From Veillonella seminalis (GTDB lineage Bacteria > Bacillota > Negativicutes > Veillonellales > Veillonellaceae), in NCBI RefSeq assembly GCF_003992065.1, contig NZ_RQUZ01000006.1, positions 62,001 through 126,000 of the forward strand: DNA of 64,000 nucleotides. The letters run 5' to 3'. The stretch's first letter is position 1. The number at the start of each line of letters is the position of its first letter. The position numbers and the translations under genes were made by a program. Below, piece after piece: positions 36,274 through 45,642 of this stretch. The notes under the pieces were generated by a model that did no database searches, was not told where the DNA came from, and saw nothing but the letters and a program-made list of their open reading frames with translations.

Positions 36274-37206
36274 ATGGAATTTTATCATGTAAGCGTGTTG
36301 CTGAAAGAAACAGTAAACGCCGTTTTAACGAATCCCCATGGGATTTACGTAGATTGCACGCTGGGCGGTGCGGGGCATGCCCATGCGTTAGGTGAGCAAT
36401 TGGCCGCTGACGGTTTACTCATCGGACTCGATCAAGATGAGGTGGCGTTGGCGACCGCGACTGAACGTTTAGCAGATTTAAACTGTCGCGTTATGACGAT
36501 TCCCACCAATTTCAAAGATTTAAAAGCGGCTTTGACGAGTCGGGGCATTACTGAGGTAGACGGATTTATCTTTGATCTCGGCGTATCAAGTTATCAACTT
36601 GATACGGCTGAACGCGGTTTTTCATACATGCAGGACGGTCCGCTGGATATGCGTATGGATATGCAGGGCTCGTTAACGGCAGCCGATGTGGTGAACGGTT
36701 ACAGCGAAGCCGACTTAGTCCGCATTATTCAGGATTATGGCGAAGAGCGTTGGGCAAAACGTATTGCTCAATTTATCGTCACGGCTCGTGAGGATAAACC
36801 GATAACGACTACAGGTGAATTAACCAAGATTATTAAACAAGCTATTCCGGCTGGGGCAAGACGTGAAGGTCCGCATCCGGCAAAACGAACATTCCAAGCT
36901 ATACGCATTGAAGTAAATCAGGAATTGGCTATTTTAAAAGACAGTTTTAAAGATGCTGTGGATTTATTAAAACCGGGCGGTCGCATCGGGGTTATTACAT
37001 TCCACTCATTGGAAGACAGGATTACTAAACAGACTTTCAAAGAGCTGAGTACCGGTTGCATTTGTCCGCCGGAACTGCCGGTTTGCGTATGCCACCATGT
37101 GGCGGTAGTTAAAGCGAGAAATAAAGCGATTGAGCCCGGCAACGAAGAAGTAACGGCAAATCCGCGAGCACGGAGTGCCAAGTTACGCGTGGCCGAGAAG
37201 GTATAG
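36274..37206 (+). CDS. rsmH: 16S rRNA m4C1402 methyltransferase RsmH
   Basis: S-adenosylmethionine-dependent N4-methylation of C1402 in 16S rRNA at the ribosomal P site. It has 310 residues. The SAM motif region is DCTLGGAGHAHAL near residue 26, GFIFDLGVSSYQLD near 100, and the family motif HPAKRTFQAIRIEVN near 208-222. ATG 36274 follows GAAAGGAG and gives the usual start FYHVSVLLKE; the TTG at 36238 lies before that site. About 170 nt of non-coding sequence separates it from mraZ, longer than usual in this cluster. Confidence 0.96.
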   Translation: MEFYHVSVLLKETVNAVLTNPHGIYVDCTLGGAGHAHALGEQLAADGLLIGLDQDEVALATATERLADLNCRVMTIPTNFKDLKAALTSRGITEVDGFIFDLGVSSYQLDTAERGFSYMQDGPLDMRMDMQGSLTAADVVNGYSEADLVRIIQDYGEERWAKRIAQFIVTAREDKPITTTGELTKIIKQAIPAGARREGPHPAKRTFQAIRIEVNQELAILKDSFKDAVDLLKPGGRIGVITFHSLEDRITKQTFKELSTGCICPPELPVCVCHHVAVVKARNKAIEPGNEEVTANPRARSAKLRVAEKV

Positions 37207-37228
37207 ATAGATAGCGGGGGTTGATTAT

Positions 37229-37645
37229 ATGTTAGCGAGAAAGACAGTCGGCGTAAGGGTTGCACAACCGACGGCGAGACCATATATACCAACACAAACA
37301 CGTCGAGCGAAACAAGTTGGTGTATTCAGTAACGCATCGCCGGAATTGAAACAAATTTTAATGTTATTAGTTATTGCAGGCATTATGGTAGCCGCTATTT
37401 TGGGAGGGCGCGTGGTCAAAGCCGGCGCCGGTTACGAATTGGTAAGCATGCAACGTGAAATGGTACAACTTACCAGAGATAATGAAGAATTGAGTTTGGA
37501 AGTGGCGGAATTAAAATCGCCGACACGAATTCAGCAGATTGCGCAAGACAAATTGGGAATGGTTTTGCCCGATGCTTTTGTGTACAACAGCAAAGGTACT
37601 ACTGTAGAACGTGATGTGAATGTAACACCTCACATCAGGGACTAA
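37229..37645 (+). CDS. ftsL: FtsL-like septum protein
   Basis: A 138-residue bitopic protein: basic cytoplasmic N-terminus (about 1-45), one membrane segment (about 46-66, ILMLLVIAGIMVAAILGG), then an extracytoplasmic coiled coil (about 70-105, QREMVQLTRDNEELSLEVAEL) and a short tail with the FtsL/DivIC-type block IQQIAQDKLGMV. Position between rsmH and murE, where ftsL sits in other bacteria, supports the call, though sequence similarity is intrinsically weak in this family. The next gene is murE, not a division transpeptidase. Confidence 0.82.
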   Translation: MLARKTVGVRVAQPTARPYIPTQTRRAKQVGVFSNASPELKQILMLLVIAGIMVAAILGGRVVKAGAGYELVSMQREMVQLTRDNEELSLEVAELKSPTRIQQIAQDKLGMVLPDAFVYNSKGTTVERDVNVTPHIRD

Positions 37646-37656
37646 ACTACAGTATG

Positions 37657-37688
37657 AGGCAGCTCCGGAAGTGAGCTGCTTTCCTTGT
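37657..37688 (+). terminator. Weak terminator or attenuator between ftsL and murE
   Basis: GCAGCTC (37659-37665) pairs with GAGCTGC (37673-37679) around CGGAAGT, followed by TTTCCTTGTTT. The tail is interrupted by Cs, so termination is probably partial and may set the ratio of division to murein-synthesis genes. Confidence 0.5.
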
Positions 37689-37707
37689 TTGAGATGGAGG
37701 AAATATT

Positions 37708-39192
37708 GTGAAAACAGTACAAGAGTTAGTAAACGTTATATCCGATGTAACCGTGAAGGGCGCTGTTGATATGGCAGTTAGTCATATTACGGCGGATTCC
37801 CGAGAAGTTAAAGCAGGCAGTTTATTTATTTGTCTCACAGGCGCTCATGTAAACGGGCATGATTATGTCAACAAAGCTGTTGAAGCCGGTGCGGTGGCCA
37901 TATTGGCATCGGAGCCGATTGAGGTGTCGGATACGGTTACGGTGTTGACGGTAAAAGATACACGTATCGCCATGCAGCAATGTGTACCGTTCTTTTATGA
38001 TTATCCGGGATGCAAGATGCGCATGATTGGGGTTACCGGTACGAACGGTAAAACGACTACGACTCATATTATCGGTCATATCTTACGTGCCCAAGAGTAC
38101 AAAGTGGGAATTATCGGTACTGTTCACGTTATGATTGGCGATAAAACCTATCCGATTCATAATACAACCCCGGATGTAGTTGATTTACAGCATATTTTAT
38201 CACAGATGGTGGCAGAAGGGGTAACTCATTGCATCATGGAAGTATCTTCTCATGCATTGGCTCTTAATCGTGTAGCCGGTGTAGAATACGATACGGCTGT
38301 ATTTACTAACTTGACGCAAGACCATCTCGATTTTCACAAAACGTTTGAAAACTATTTGGCGGCCAAATGTAAATTATTTGAACAGGTAAGTGCTCCTAAT
38401 CAGCATAAAAAGAATAAGGGCGCTGTCATCAATATTGACGATCCGTACGGCGAAAGGGTTATGGCTAAAAACTCTGCACCGCTTATTACCTACGGTACGA
38501 AAGGTAAAGGTACCTTGGAAGGTGAAAATCTTACGATTACCGCTAAGACTTCCGCTTATGACATTGTGTATGAAGGTAAAGAATATCCGATTCATATGCG
38601 CATTACGGGACTCTTTAATGTATATAACACCTTGGCGGCTATCGGTGCTTGTCTCTTTGAAGGCGTAAGCATGGAAGATATTATTAAGGCACTTAGTGAT
38701 TTTACGGCTGTACCGGGACGCTTTGAACTGGTGGAAGAAGGACAACCTTTTGCCGTAGTTGTTGACTATGCTCATACACCGGACGGTTTGGAAAATATTT
38801 TGCAAACGGCTCAGAAAATCGTAGAACGACATATTATTGTGGTGTTCGGTTGCGGCGGTGACCGTGATGCAACGAAACGTCCGATTATGGGACGTATTGC
38901 TGCACAATATGGTGATGGAATTTTTGTAACCTCTGATAATCCGCGTACGGAAGATCCGGAGAAAATCGTGGCTCAAGTGGCGGAAGGTGTGAAAGAAGGT
39001 CTTCGTGAAGGTTCGGTATATACGGTTATTACGGATCGACGCAGTGCCATTCATGCAGCCATTAAGGCGGCCAAGGCCGGTGATGTGGTGATTATAGCCG
39101 GTAAAGGCCATGAAGATTATCAGATTTTAAAAGATAAAACGATTCATTTCGACGATCGGGAAGTTGCCCGCGAAGCATTAAAGGAGAGATAA
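37708..39192 (+). CDS. murE: UDP-MurNAc-tripeptide synthetase MurE (meso-DAP type)
   Basis: Adds meso-diaminopimelate to UDP-MurNAc-L-Ala-D-Glu. It has 494 residues in the three-domain Mur ligase fold. The P-loop GTNGKTTTTH is near residue 111 and the C-terminal amino-acid-binding motif is DNPR (TSDNPRTEDP near 411), which is characteristic of DAP-adding rather than Lys-adding enzymes; this fits a diderm Negativicute. GTG 37708 has GGAGGA upstream. It is followed 2 nt later by murF. Confidence 0.96.
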   Translation: MKTVQELVNVISDVTVKGAVDMAVSHITADSREVKAGSLFICLTGAHVNGHDYVNKAVEAGAVAILASEPIEVSDTVTVLTVKDTRIAMQQCVPFFYDYPGCKMRMIGVTGTNGKTTTTHIIGHILRAQEYKVGIIGTVHVMIGDKTYPIHNTTPDVVDLQHILSQMVAEGVTHCIMEVSSHALALNRVAGVEYDTAVFTNLTQDHLDFHKTFENYLAAKCKLFEQVSAPNQHKKNKGAVINIDDPYGERVMAKNSAPLITYGTKGKGTLEGENLTITAKTSAYDIVYEGKEYPIHMRITGLFNVYNTLAAIGACLFEGVSMEDIIKALSDFTAVPGRFELVEEGQPFAVVVDYAHTPDGLENILQTAQKIVERHIIVVFGCGGDRDATKRPIMGRIAAQYGDGIFVTSDNPRTEDPEKIVAQVAEGVKEGLREGSVYTVITDRRSAIHAAIKAAKAGDVVIIAGKGHEDYQILKDKTIHFDDREVAREALKER

Positions 39193-39194
39193 CA

Positions 39195-40571
39195 ATGGCA
39201 GAGTTTACGCTCCGGGAGGTGTTGACCGTAACAGGCGGTACCTATAACGGGGAAGCAAGTGAAACAACAGTATTTACTAATGTATCGACGGATACGCGCA
39301 CCATTGAAGAAGGTTCGTTGTTTGTTGCCTTGACGGGCGATACCTTCGACGGTCATGATTTTCTGCCGCAAGCGCAAGCTAACGGAGCGTTGGGTGCTTT
39401 GGTTAAACCGGGGCATACAATTAAAAATCTCATCTGTGTAGAAGTAGAGTCTCCTTTATTGGCGTATCAGCAATTGGCAAATTATCATCGTCGACGTTTT
39501 GATATTCCCGTAGTGGCCGTTACCGGTTCATCGGGGAAAACCACAACTAAAGAAATGATTGCCGCTGTATTGGGTATTAAGTTTAATGTATTAAAAACCG
39601 AAAAGAACTTTAATAATGAAATCGGTTTGCCTAAAACTTTGTTACAGCTTACCGCCGACCATGAGGCCTGCATCGTTGAAATGGGGATGCGCGGTCTCGG
39701 TCAGATTGACGAATTGGCTCGTATTGCCGAACCGATGGTGGGGGTAATCACCAATGTAGGTAACAGTCATATTGAATTGTTGGGGTCTCGTGAAAACATT
39801 GCGAAGGCTAAGAGTGAACTGATTCAGCACATTCCGGCAACGGGGACGGCTATTTTAAACGAAGATGATGAGTTTGTTCGTCAGATGGGGAATTTGACGG
39901 ATGGCAAAATTATCTATTACGGTATAAAAGAGAAAGCCACTATTTCGGGTTTTAACTTACGTTATAAAAAAGACGGCATTAAATTTACCTGCCGCAGTTT
40001 TGATGAAGTATTTGATGTGTTTTTACCGATGATCGGGGAACACAATGTATATGATGCTTTAGCTGCGATTTCGGTAGGTCGTGCCTTGGGTGTATCTTCG
40101 CAAAAAATCGCTAAAGCATTAGGCGCTTTTAAAGGCATGTCGATGCGTCAGGAGATCGTTTCTTTCGGTGATTTTGTTGTATTAAATGATGCGTATAATG
40201 CCAATCCTATGTCCATGGCTGAATCTATTAAAGCATTGGGCCAACTTGACGGTAAACGAAAAATCGCCATGCTCGGTGATATGCTTGAATTAGGTGAGTT
40301 TTCCGAAGAACATCATCGTGAAATCGGCCGATTACTGGTAGCGGAAGGTTACGATCAAGTGTATACTTTTGGTGAGGCCGCAAAATTTATTGCCCGCGAA
40401 GCCAAGTCGGCCGGTATTCGAGTGGCCAAGATTTGCGACAGCCATTTGGATATGGTGAATGCTTATTGTGATATACGGGCTAAGGGCGATGTTATTTTGG
40501 TAAAAGGGTCGCGTGGTCTTCGCATGGAACGGGTAGTTACCGAATTTGAAGACAGAGAGGTACTTCAATAA
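39195..40571 (+). CDS. murF: UDP-MurNAc-tripeptide:D-Ala-D-Ala ligase MurF
   Basis: Adds D-Ala-D-Ala to the UDP-MurNAc-tripeptide, completing the soluble pentapeptide precursor. It has 458 residues. The P-loop GSSGKTTTKE is near residue 112 and the central-domain motif NAYNANPMSM near 332. It starts 2 nt after murE. The dipeptide substrate would come from Ddl at 45643, encoded in the same cluster. A terminator-like hairpin follows at 40581. Confidence 0.96.
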   Translation: MAEFTLREVLTVTGGTYNGEASETTVFTNVSTDTRTIEEGSLFVALTGDTFDGHDFLPQAQANGALGALVKPGHTIKNLICVEVESPLLAYQQLANYHRRRFDIPVVAVTGSSGKTTTKEMIAAVLGIKFNVLKTEKNFNNEIGLPKTLLQLTADHEACIVEMGMRGLGQIDELARIAEPMVGVITNVGNSHIELLGSRENIAKAKSELIQHIPATGTAILNEDDEFVRQMGNLTDGKIIYYGIKEKATISGFNLRYKKDGIKFTCRSFDEVFDVFLPMIGEHNVYDALAAISVGRALGVSSQKIAKALGAFKGMSMRQEIVSFGDFVVLNDAYNANPMSMAESIKALGQLDGKRKIAMLGDMLELGEFSEEHHREIGRLLVAEGYDQVYTFGEAAKFIAREAKSAGIRVAKICDSHLDMVNAYCDIRAKGDVILVKGSRGLRMERVVTEFEDREVLQ

Positions 40572-40580
40572 GGACGTTTG

Positions 40581-40613
40581 TCCGGTTGTGGTAGTTTACA
40601 GCCGAACTTTTTT
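40581..40613 (+). terminator. Terminator-like hairpin after murF
   Basis: CGGTTGT and ACAGCCG pair (one G-U) around GGTAGTTT, followed by a run of six Ts. It begins a 207-nt spacer before mraY, the largest gap within the murein genes. The rest of the spacer holds a second small stem (GGCCTTT/AAAGGTC near 40669-40690) but no clear promoter. Confidence 0.6.
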
Positions 40614-40778
40614 AAAAAGCGAGAATTATATTTGCATTACAGCCTTATATGTACTACCATATATAACGGCCTTTATTTTTTGAAAGGTCGCGGCAGGTTT
40701 TAATATTTGCCAAACTGTGTAAAAAATAATGAGTTAATCGGCTTGATGAAGGCCGTAATGTAAGGAGCGATAGTTCGA

Positions 40779-41741
40779 ATGACCATGCAATTATTATTTG
40801 CGTTTATTACTGCGTTGGTAATAACGTTAATACTAGGAAAAATAGGAATACCTTTATTACGACAGTTACATGCGCAGCAAAGCATACGAGAAGACGGGCC
40901 GCAAGCCCATTTAGCCAAAGCGGGCACGCCGACTATGGGCGGTATTTTCATGCTGTTGGCTATGGTGGTGACCGTATGGGTGTTTGCACCGTTTCAAATG
41001 GCTACGTGGGTATTGCTGTTCTTAACATTAGGTCATGGTTTATTGGGCTTCTTGGATGATTTCATTAAGTCAGTTAAAAAACGTAATTTAGGCCTTACGG
41101 CTAAGCAGAAATTATTGGGACAAATTATTATGTCCGCCGTATTCTGCTATATTGCAACGGAAGTTATGGTTATTCCGACTACTGTTTGGATCCCGTTTGT
41201 AAATACCACTTTTGATTTAGGTATGATGTATTATGTGTTGGTATTTATCATTATTGTGGGTACCACCAATGCCGTTAACTTGACGGACGGGCTCGACGGT
41301 TTGGCTGCCGGTACTTCAGCAGCCGCAGCTATTGCCTATACGGTAATCGGCATGCTTGCATTGCAACCGAGTGTATCTTTCTTTGGCATTGCTCTTTGCG
41401 GGGCTGTGATCGGGTTCTTATATTTTAACTCTAATCCGGCTAAAGTATTCATGGGCGATACTGGTTCTTTAGCATTAGGCGGTGCCTTTGCGGGAATGGC
41501 GATTTTGACCAAAACGGAATTATTGTTGATTATTATCGGCGGTATTTTCGTAATGGAAGCTTTATCTGTTATTATTCAGGTCGTATCATTTAAAACTCGC
41601 GGTGTCCGTGTTTTCAAAATGAGTCCGATTCATCATCATTTTGAATTGTCCGGCTGGAGCGAGCAAAAAGTGGTGAGTCGTTTTTGGCTCGGCAGTTGCA
41701 TGTTTGCCGTATGTGGTTTGTTATTTTATGTAATGCGATAG
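40779..41741 (+). CDS. mraY: Phospho-MurNAc-pentapeptide transferase MraY
   Basis: Integral membrane enzyme that moves phospho-MurNAc-pentapeptide onto undecaprenyl phosphate, forming lipid I. It has 320 residues and about ten membrane segments. The Mg-binding motifs are FLDDFIKS near residue 92 and NLTDGLDGLA near 168; the C-terminal HHHFE is near 286. ATG 40779 has AAGGAGCG upstream. The murD start is 12 nt after its stop. Confidence 0.96.
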   Translation: MTMQLLFAFITALVITLILGKIGIPLLRQLHAQQSIREDGPQAHLAKAGTPTMGGIFMLLAMVVTVWVFAPFQMATWVLLFLTLGHGLLGFLDDFIKSVKKRNLGLTAKQKLLGQIIMSAVFCYIATEVMVIPTTVWIPFVNTTFDLGMMYYVLVFIIIVGTTNAVNLTDGLDGLAAGTSAAAAIAYTVIGMLALQPSVSFFGIALCGAVIGFLYFNSNPAKVFMGDTGSLALGGAFAGMAILTKTELLLIIIGGIFVMEALSVIIQVVSFKTRGVRVFKMSPIHHHFELSGWSEQKVVSRFWLGSCMFAVCGLLFYVMR

Positions 41742-41753
41742 GTAGGCGTAATC

Positions 41754-43136
41754 ATGGAGTACAAGGGTAAACGAATTTTAGTGTTAGGTGCAGGTCGGAG
41801 CGGCATCGGTGTCGCTCACGTATTGGGAATGTTGGGGGCTGACGTTACTTTAAACGATTATAAAGATGTTGCGTTTACATCGGCTGAAGCGGCACTATTG
41901 CAGGAAGCTCATGTAACCGTTATTACCGGTCGCCAGGAGATTGATTTATTGGCGGCTGTTGATCGTATTGTGGTATCGCCGGGCATTGCACTTACTATTC
42001 CTATTCTGGTAGAAGCTGCCAAACGCGGTATGGATATTGTGGGGGAAGTGGAAGTGGCTTATGACATTTCCAAAGCACCTATCCTTGGCGTTACCGGTAC
42101 CAATGGCAAAACTACAACAACCACTTTATTGGGTGAAGTCATGAAAACAACTGGCAAACCTGTAATGGTGGGCGGTAATATCGGTGACTCTTTGAGTGAA
42201 GCGGCGTATGAAATTCCTGCTGACGGTTATTTGGTAGCCGAAGTATCCAGTTATCAATTGGAAACGGTGAAAAACTTTAAACCGTTAGGCGCTATTATGT
42301 TGAATATCACGCCGGATCATTTACAGCGACATAAAACCATGGAAGCGTATCAGGCAGCCAAAGAGAATATATTTAAGCAACAGACGAAAGCGGAACGAAC
42401 GGTACTCAATCTGGATGATCCGTTGGTAGCCGGCATGCAAGCACGGGTACCGGGTAAAATACTTTGCATCAGTCAGGAACATGGTGTGACGGATGGAGCG
42501 TATTTTGCGGGCAATCAGTGCTGGGCCGTGCGTAATAATGAGGTAGAGCCTGTTATCGGTACCGATGAGATTCACTTGCCGGGGCGTCATAATATTGAAA
42601 ATATTTTAGCTGTTATTGCTCTCGCTTATGATTTGGGCATTACGGCGGCGCAACTGCATGATGTGATTGCGAATTTTAAAGCGGTGGAACACCGGTTGGA
42701 ACGTGTTACCGTGATTGACGGGGCCACTTATTATAATGATTCAAAAGCGACGAATACGGATTCGGCCGTTAAAGCGTTGGAAGCGTTCAAAGAACCGGTT
42801 ATTTTATTGGCCGGCGGTTATGATAAGATGACAGATCTGACCGATTTTATGGCCATGGTTAAAACGCATGCGAAAGCCTTGGTTCTCATGGGGGATGCGG
42901 CGGCTCGTTTCGAGGAGGCGGCTAAAGCAGCCGGTATCGATTCGATTTATCGTGTTCGCTCTATGGCTGAGGCTGTAGCGAAGGGGCATGAATTGTCAAA
43001 ACCGGGCGATGTGGTATTATTGTCATCGGCTTGTTCCAGTTTTGACTGGTATCATTGTTTTGAAGAACGAGGCGATGATTTTAAAAACGAAGTACATGCA
43101 TTGGCTGCGATGACAGCTGATAAGAAGGGGTCTTAG
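41754..43136 (+). CDS. murD: UDP-MurNAc-L-alanine:D-glutamate ligase MurD
   Basis: Adds D-glutamate to UDP-MurNAc-L-Ala. It has 460 residues. The N-terminal nucleotide-binding turn is GAGRSGIGVA (about 12-21), the P-loop GTNGKTTTTT near 116, and the closing motif LSSACSSFDWY near 424. It is followed 2 nt later by murG; in most bacteria ftsW would lie between them, and it does not here. Confidence 0.96.
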   Translation: MEYKGKRILVLGAGRSGIGVAHVLGMLGADVTLNDYKDVAFTSAEAALLQEAHVTVITGRQEIDLLAAVDRIVVSPGIALTIPILVEAAKRGMDIVGEVEVAYDISKAPILGVTGTNGKTTTTTLLGEVMKTTGKPVMVGGNIGDSLSEAAYEIPADGYLVAEVSSYQLETVKNFKPLGAIMLNITPDHLQRHKTMEAYQAAKENIFKQQTKAERTVLNLDDPLVAGMQARVPGKILCISQEHGVTDGAYFAGNQCWAVRNNEVEPVIGTDEIHLPGRHNIENILAVIALAYDLGITAAQLHDVIANFKAVEHRLERVTVIDGATYYNDSKATNTDSAVKALEAFKEPVILLAGGYDKMTDLTDFMAMVKTHAKALVLMGDAAARFEEAAKAAGIDSIYRVRSMAEAVAKGHELSKPGDVVLLSSACSSFDWYHCFEERGDDFKNEVHALAAMTADKKGS

Positions 43137-43138
43137 TC

Positions 43139-44245
43139 ATGAAGCGTATTATTATTTCAGGAGGTGGCACGGGCGGTCACATTTATCCTGCCATTACCAT
43201 TTACAAAGAAATAGCCGCTATGACGGAGGCTGAATTCTTATATATCGGAACCGACAAAGGGTTGGAAGCTACGTTGGTGCCTAAGGAAGGAATTCCGTTT
43301 AAAACATTGCCGGTAGAAGGTTTGAATCGTAATTTTTCATTACACGCATTGGTTACTTTTGGCAAAACCTTGGGCTCTTTATGGAAGGCCAATCGCATTA
43401 TATCCGAATTTAAGCCGGATATTGTTATCGGCACCGGCGGTTATGTGTGCGGACCGATTTTGTTGGCCGCGGCATTGCGTCATGTACCGACGCTTATCCA
43501 GGAACAAAATACGATTGGCGGTATTACGAACAAAATCTTGAGTCGTTTTGTCGACATCGTAGCGGTTGGTTTTGAAGATGCCAAAAAGGCTTTCCCTCGA
43601 GCGAAGCGTCTGGTGTATACCGGTAATCCGGTACGCCCGGAAGTATTGGTAGATACTCGGGCAGCAGGTCGTGAGTTTTTTAATTTAAAAGATGATGAGT
43701 TTGCCGTTCTCATTGCCGGCGGGTCTCGCGGGGCGCGCAGTATTAATACGGCCATGATTGAAGTACATGAATATTTTAAAAACCGTAAAGGCATTAAGCT
43801 GATTCATGTAACCGGTACGGGTGAATATAATCGTGTGCTTGAGGCGTTACACATTAAAGACGGTGAATCGTTCAGTGATACTTCGGTGATTTTGCCGTAT
43901 TTACATGAAATGCCTAAGGCATTGGCAGCCGCTGATTTGGCTGTATTCCGTGCCGGCGCTGTCGGTCTTGCGGAACTTACGGTGCGAGGTATTCCATCGA
44001 TTTTGATTCCGTATCCGTATGCGGCGGAGGATCATCAAACATATAATGCAAGGGCTTTGGTAAGTGCCGGAGCGGCTCGAATGATTGTGGATAAAATGTT
44101 GCAAGGTAAGGATTTGATTGGTGAAATTGAATTCTTTATAAACAATCCGCATGAATTGGGACGTATGTCGGTGGCAGCCAAATCGCTGGGAAAACCGGAG
44201 GCGGCTCACGATATAGCCCAATTGGCGTTGGATATTGCAAAATAA
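43139..44245 (+). CDS. murG: UDP-GlcNAc:undecaprenyl-PP-MurNAc-pentapeptide transferase MurG
   Basis: Peripheral glycosyltransferase on the inner membrane that converts lipid I to lipid II. It has 368 residues with two Rossmann domains. The N-terminal GGGTGGHIYPA (residues 7-17) and the second glycine loop GGSRGARSIN near 194 are present; the UDP-GlcNAc-binding FRAGAVGLAELT is near 272. It is tightly linked to murD and murC. Confidence 0.96.
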   Translation: MKRIIISGGGTGGHIYPAITIYKEIAAMTEAEFLYIGTDKGLEATLVPKEGIPFKTLPVEGLNRNFSLHALVTFGKTLGSLWKANRIISEFKPDIVIGTGGYVCGPILLAAALRHVPTLIQEQNTIGGITNKILSRFVDIVAVGFEDAKKAFPRAKRLVYTGNPVRPEVLVDTRAAGREFFNLKDDEFAVLIAGGSRGARSINTAMIEVHEYFKNRKGIKLIHVTGTGEYNRVLEALHIKDGESFSDTSVILPYLHEMPKALAAADLAVFRAGAVGLAELTVRGIPSILIPYPYAAEDHQTYNARALVSAGAARMIVDKMLQGKDLIGEIEFFINNPHELGRMSVAAKSLGKPEAAHDIAQLALDIAK

Positions 44246-44266
44246 AGAATAAGGAGAGATTACACC

Positions 44267-45640
44267 ATGTTGGATGGTATTCATAAAATACATCTTATCG
44301 GTATCGCCGGTTCAGGTATGCGGGCGATTGCCAATATTTTAATCAGTCAGGGCTTTGAGGTATCCGGTTCCGATATTCAGGAATCGGCCGTGACGGAACG
44401 TTTCCGTAAAATGGGAGCTACAATTCATATCGGCCATAATGCGGAGTATGTAAAAGGCGTTGATGCGGTTGTTCGCTCAACGGCTATTCATGCGGATAAT
44501 CCGGAACTCATGGCGGCTCAAGAATTACAAATTCCGATTTTACATCGCTCCGATATTGTTAAAGCCGTATTGGATATTACAAAGGGGATTGCCGTAGCCG
44601 GTGCGCACGGTAAAACGACGACCACGTCCATGTTGGGACAGATTTTTGTGGAAGCCAGTTTGGATCCTACCGTTATCATCGGCGGCGAAGTTGATTATTT
44701 GGGCGGCAGCAGTCAATGGGGCCGCGGCGAATACAGCATTGCCGAAGCGGATGAAAGTGACGGTTCTTTCTTAAAATTAAATCCTAAGGCCATTGTCATT
44801 ACCAATATTGAAAATGATCATATGGATCATTACGGTACGATGGAGCATTTATTGGATGCATTCTGCGAATTCGTCGGTAAATTACCGAAGGACGGTACGG
44901 CTGTTGTATGCGGCGATAATCCGTCGATTCAAAAAGTAATGCCGCGCGTGGATCGTCAATTTGTTACCTATGGTCTTGGCGAAGGTAATGATTATACGGC
45001 TCGCAACATTCATTATGAAAAGGGCATTTTGGTATATGAAGCCATGAAAGGGAACGAAGTAGTGGCAACGATTCGCCTTAAAGTTCCGGGTACTCATAAT
45101 GCTTTGAATTCATTAGGTGCCTTCGTTATGGCCACTCGTTGCGGCGTTCCGGCTGATGTAGTGGTAGCTGCTTTAGCTAAATTTACCGGTGCTAAACGTC
45201 GTTTTGAAACCAAGGGCCATGTTAAAGGTGTATGGGTCGTTGATGATTATGCACATCATCCGACGGAAATTGCGGCCACTTTGAGTGCGGCCAAAGCTTT
45301 ACAGTCGCACCGTGTTGTTTGTATATTCCAACCGCACCGTTTTACCCGCACTAATTTATTGTTGAAAGAATTCGGTAAAGCCTTTGAAAATGCGGATGTA
45401 TTATTTATTACCGATATTTACAGTGCCGGCGAGGATCCGATTGCAGGCATTGACGGTCATTCGATTCCTGATATGGTTAAGGCCACGACGGGGCAGACCG
45501 TTCATTATATTGCTGATGTAAATGATGTACCGCAAATTGTTAAACAAATATTACAACCGGACGACTTGGTAATTACCATGGGTGCCGGCAGCATTAGTCA
45601 ATACGGACCTAAATTATTGGCTGCATTGGAAGAGGAATAA
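44267..45640 (+). CDS. murC: UDP-MurNAc:L-alanine ligase MurC
   Basis: First amino-acid ligase of peptidoglycan synthesis, adding L-Ala to UDP-MurNAc. It has 457 residues. The start motif HLIGIAGSGMRAIA (about 5-18), P-loop GAHGKTTTT near 112 and DDYAHHPTEI near 325 are all typical. AAGGAGAG lies upstream of ATG 44267. The next gene is ddl after 2 nt; murB, the enzyme making its substrate, is not in this cluster. Confidence 0.96.
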   Translation: MLDGIHKIHLIGIAGSGMRAIANILISQGFEVSGSDIQESAVTERFRKMGATIHIGHNAEYVKGVDAVVRSTAIHADNPELMAAQELQIPILHRSDIVKAVLDITKGIAVAGAHGKTTTTSMLGQIFVEASLDPTVIIGGEVDYLGGSSQWGRGEYSIAEADESDGSFLKLNPKAIVITNIENDHMDHYGTMEHLLDAFCEFVGKLPKDGTAVVCGDNPSIQKVMPRVDRQFVTYGLGEGNDYTARNIHYEKGILVYEAMKGNEVVATIRLKVPGTHNALNSLGAFVMATRCGVPADVVVAALAKFTGAKRRFETKGHVKGVWVVDDYAHHPTEIAATLSAAKALQSHRVVCIFQPHRFTRTNLLLKEFGKAFENADVLFITDIYSAGEDPIAGIDGHSIPDMVKATTGQTVHYIADVNDVPQIVKQILQPDDLVITMGAGSISQYGPKLLAALEEE

Positions 45641-45642
45641 TC

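Noticed and set aside
38374-39111. Long open frame on the - strand inside murE
   Set aside because: Shadow of a strongly conserved gene; no ribosome-binding site and no family features.
40614-40778. mraY promoter with TTGCAT as -35
   Set aside because: The nearest -10-like hexamers give spacers of about 10 or 22 bp, outside the functional range.
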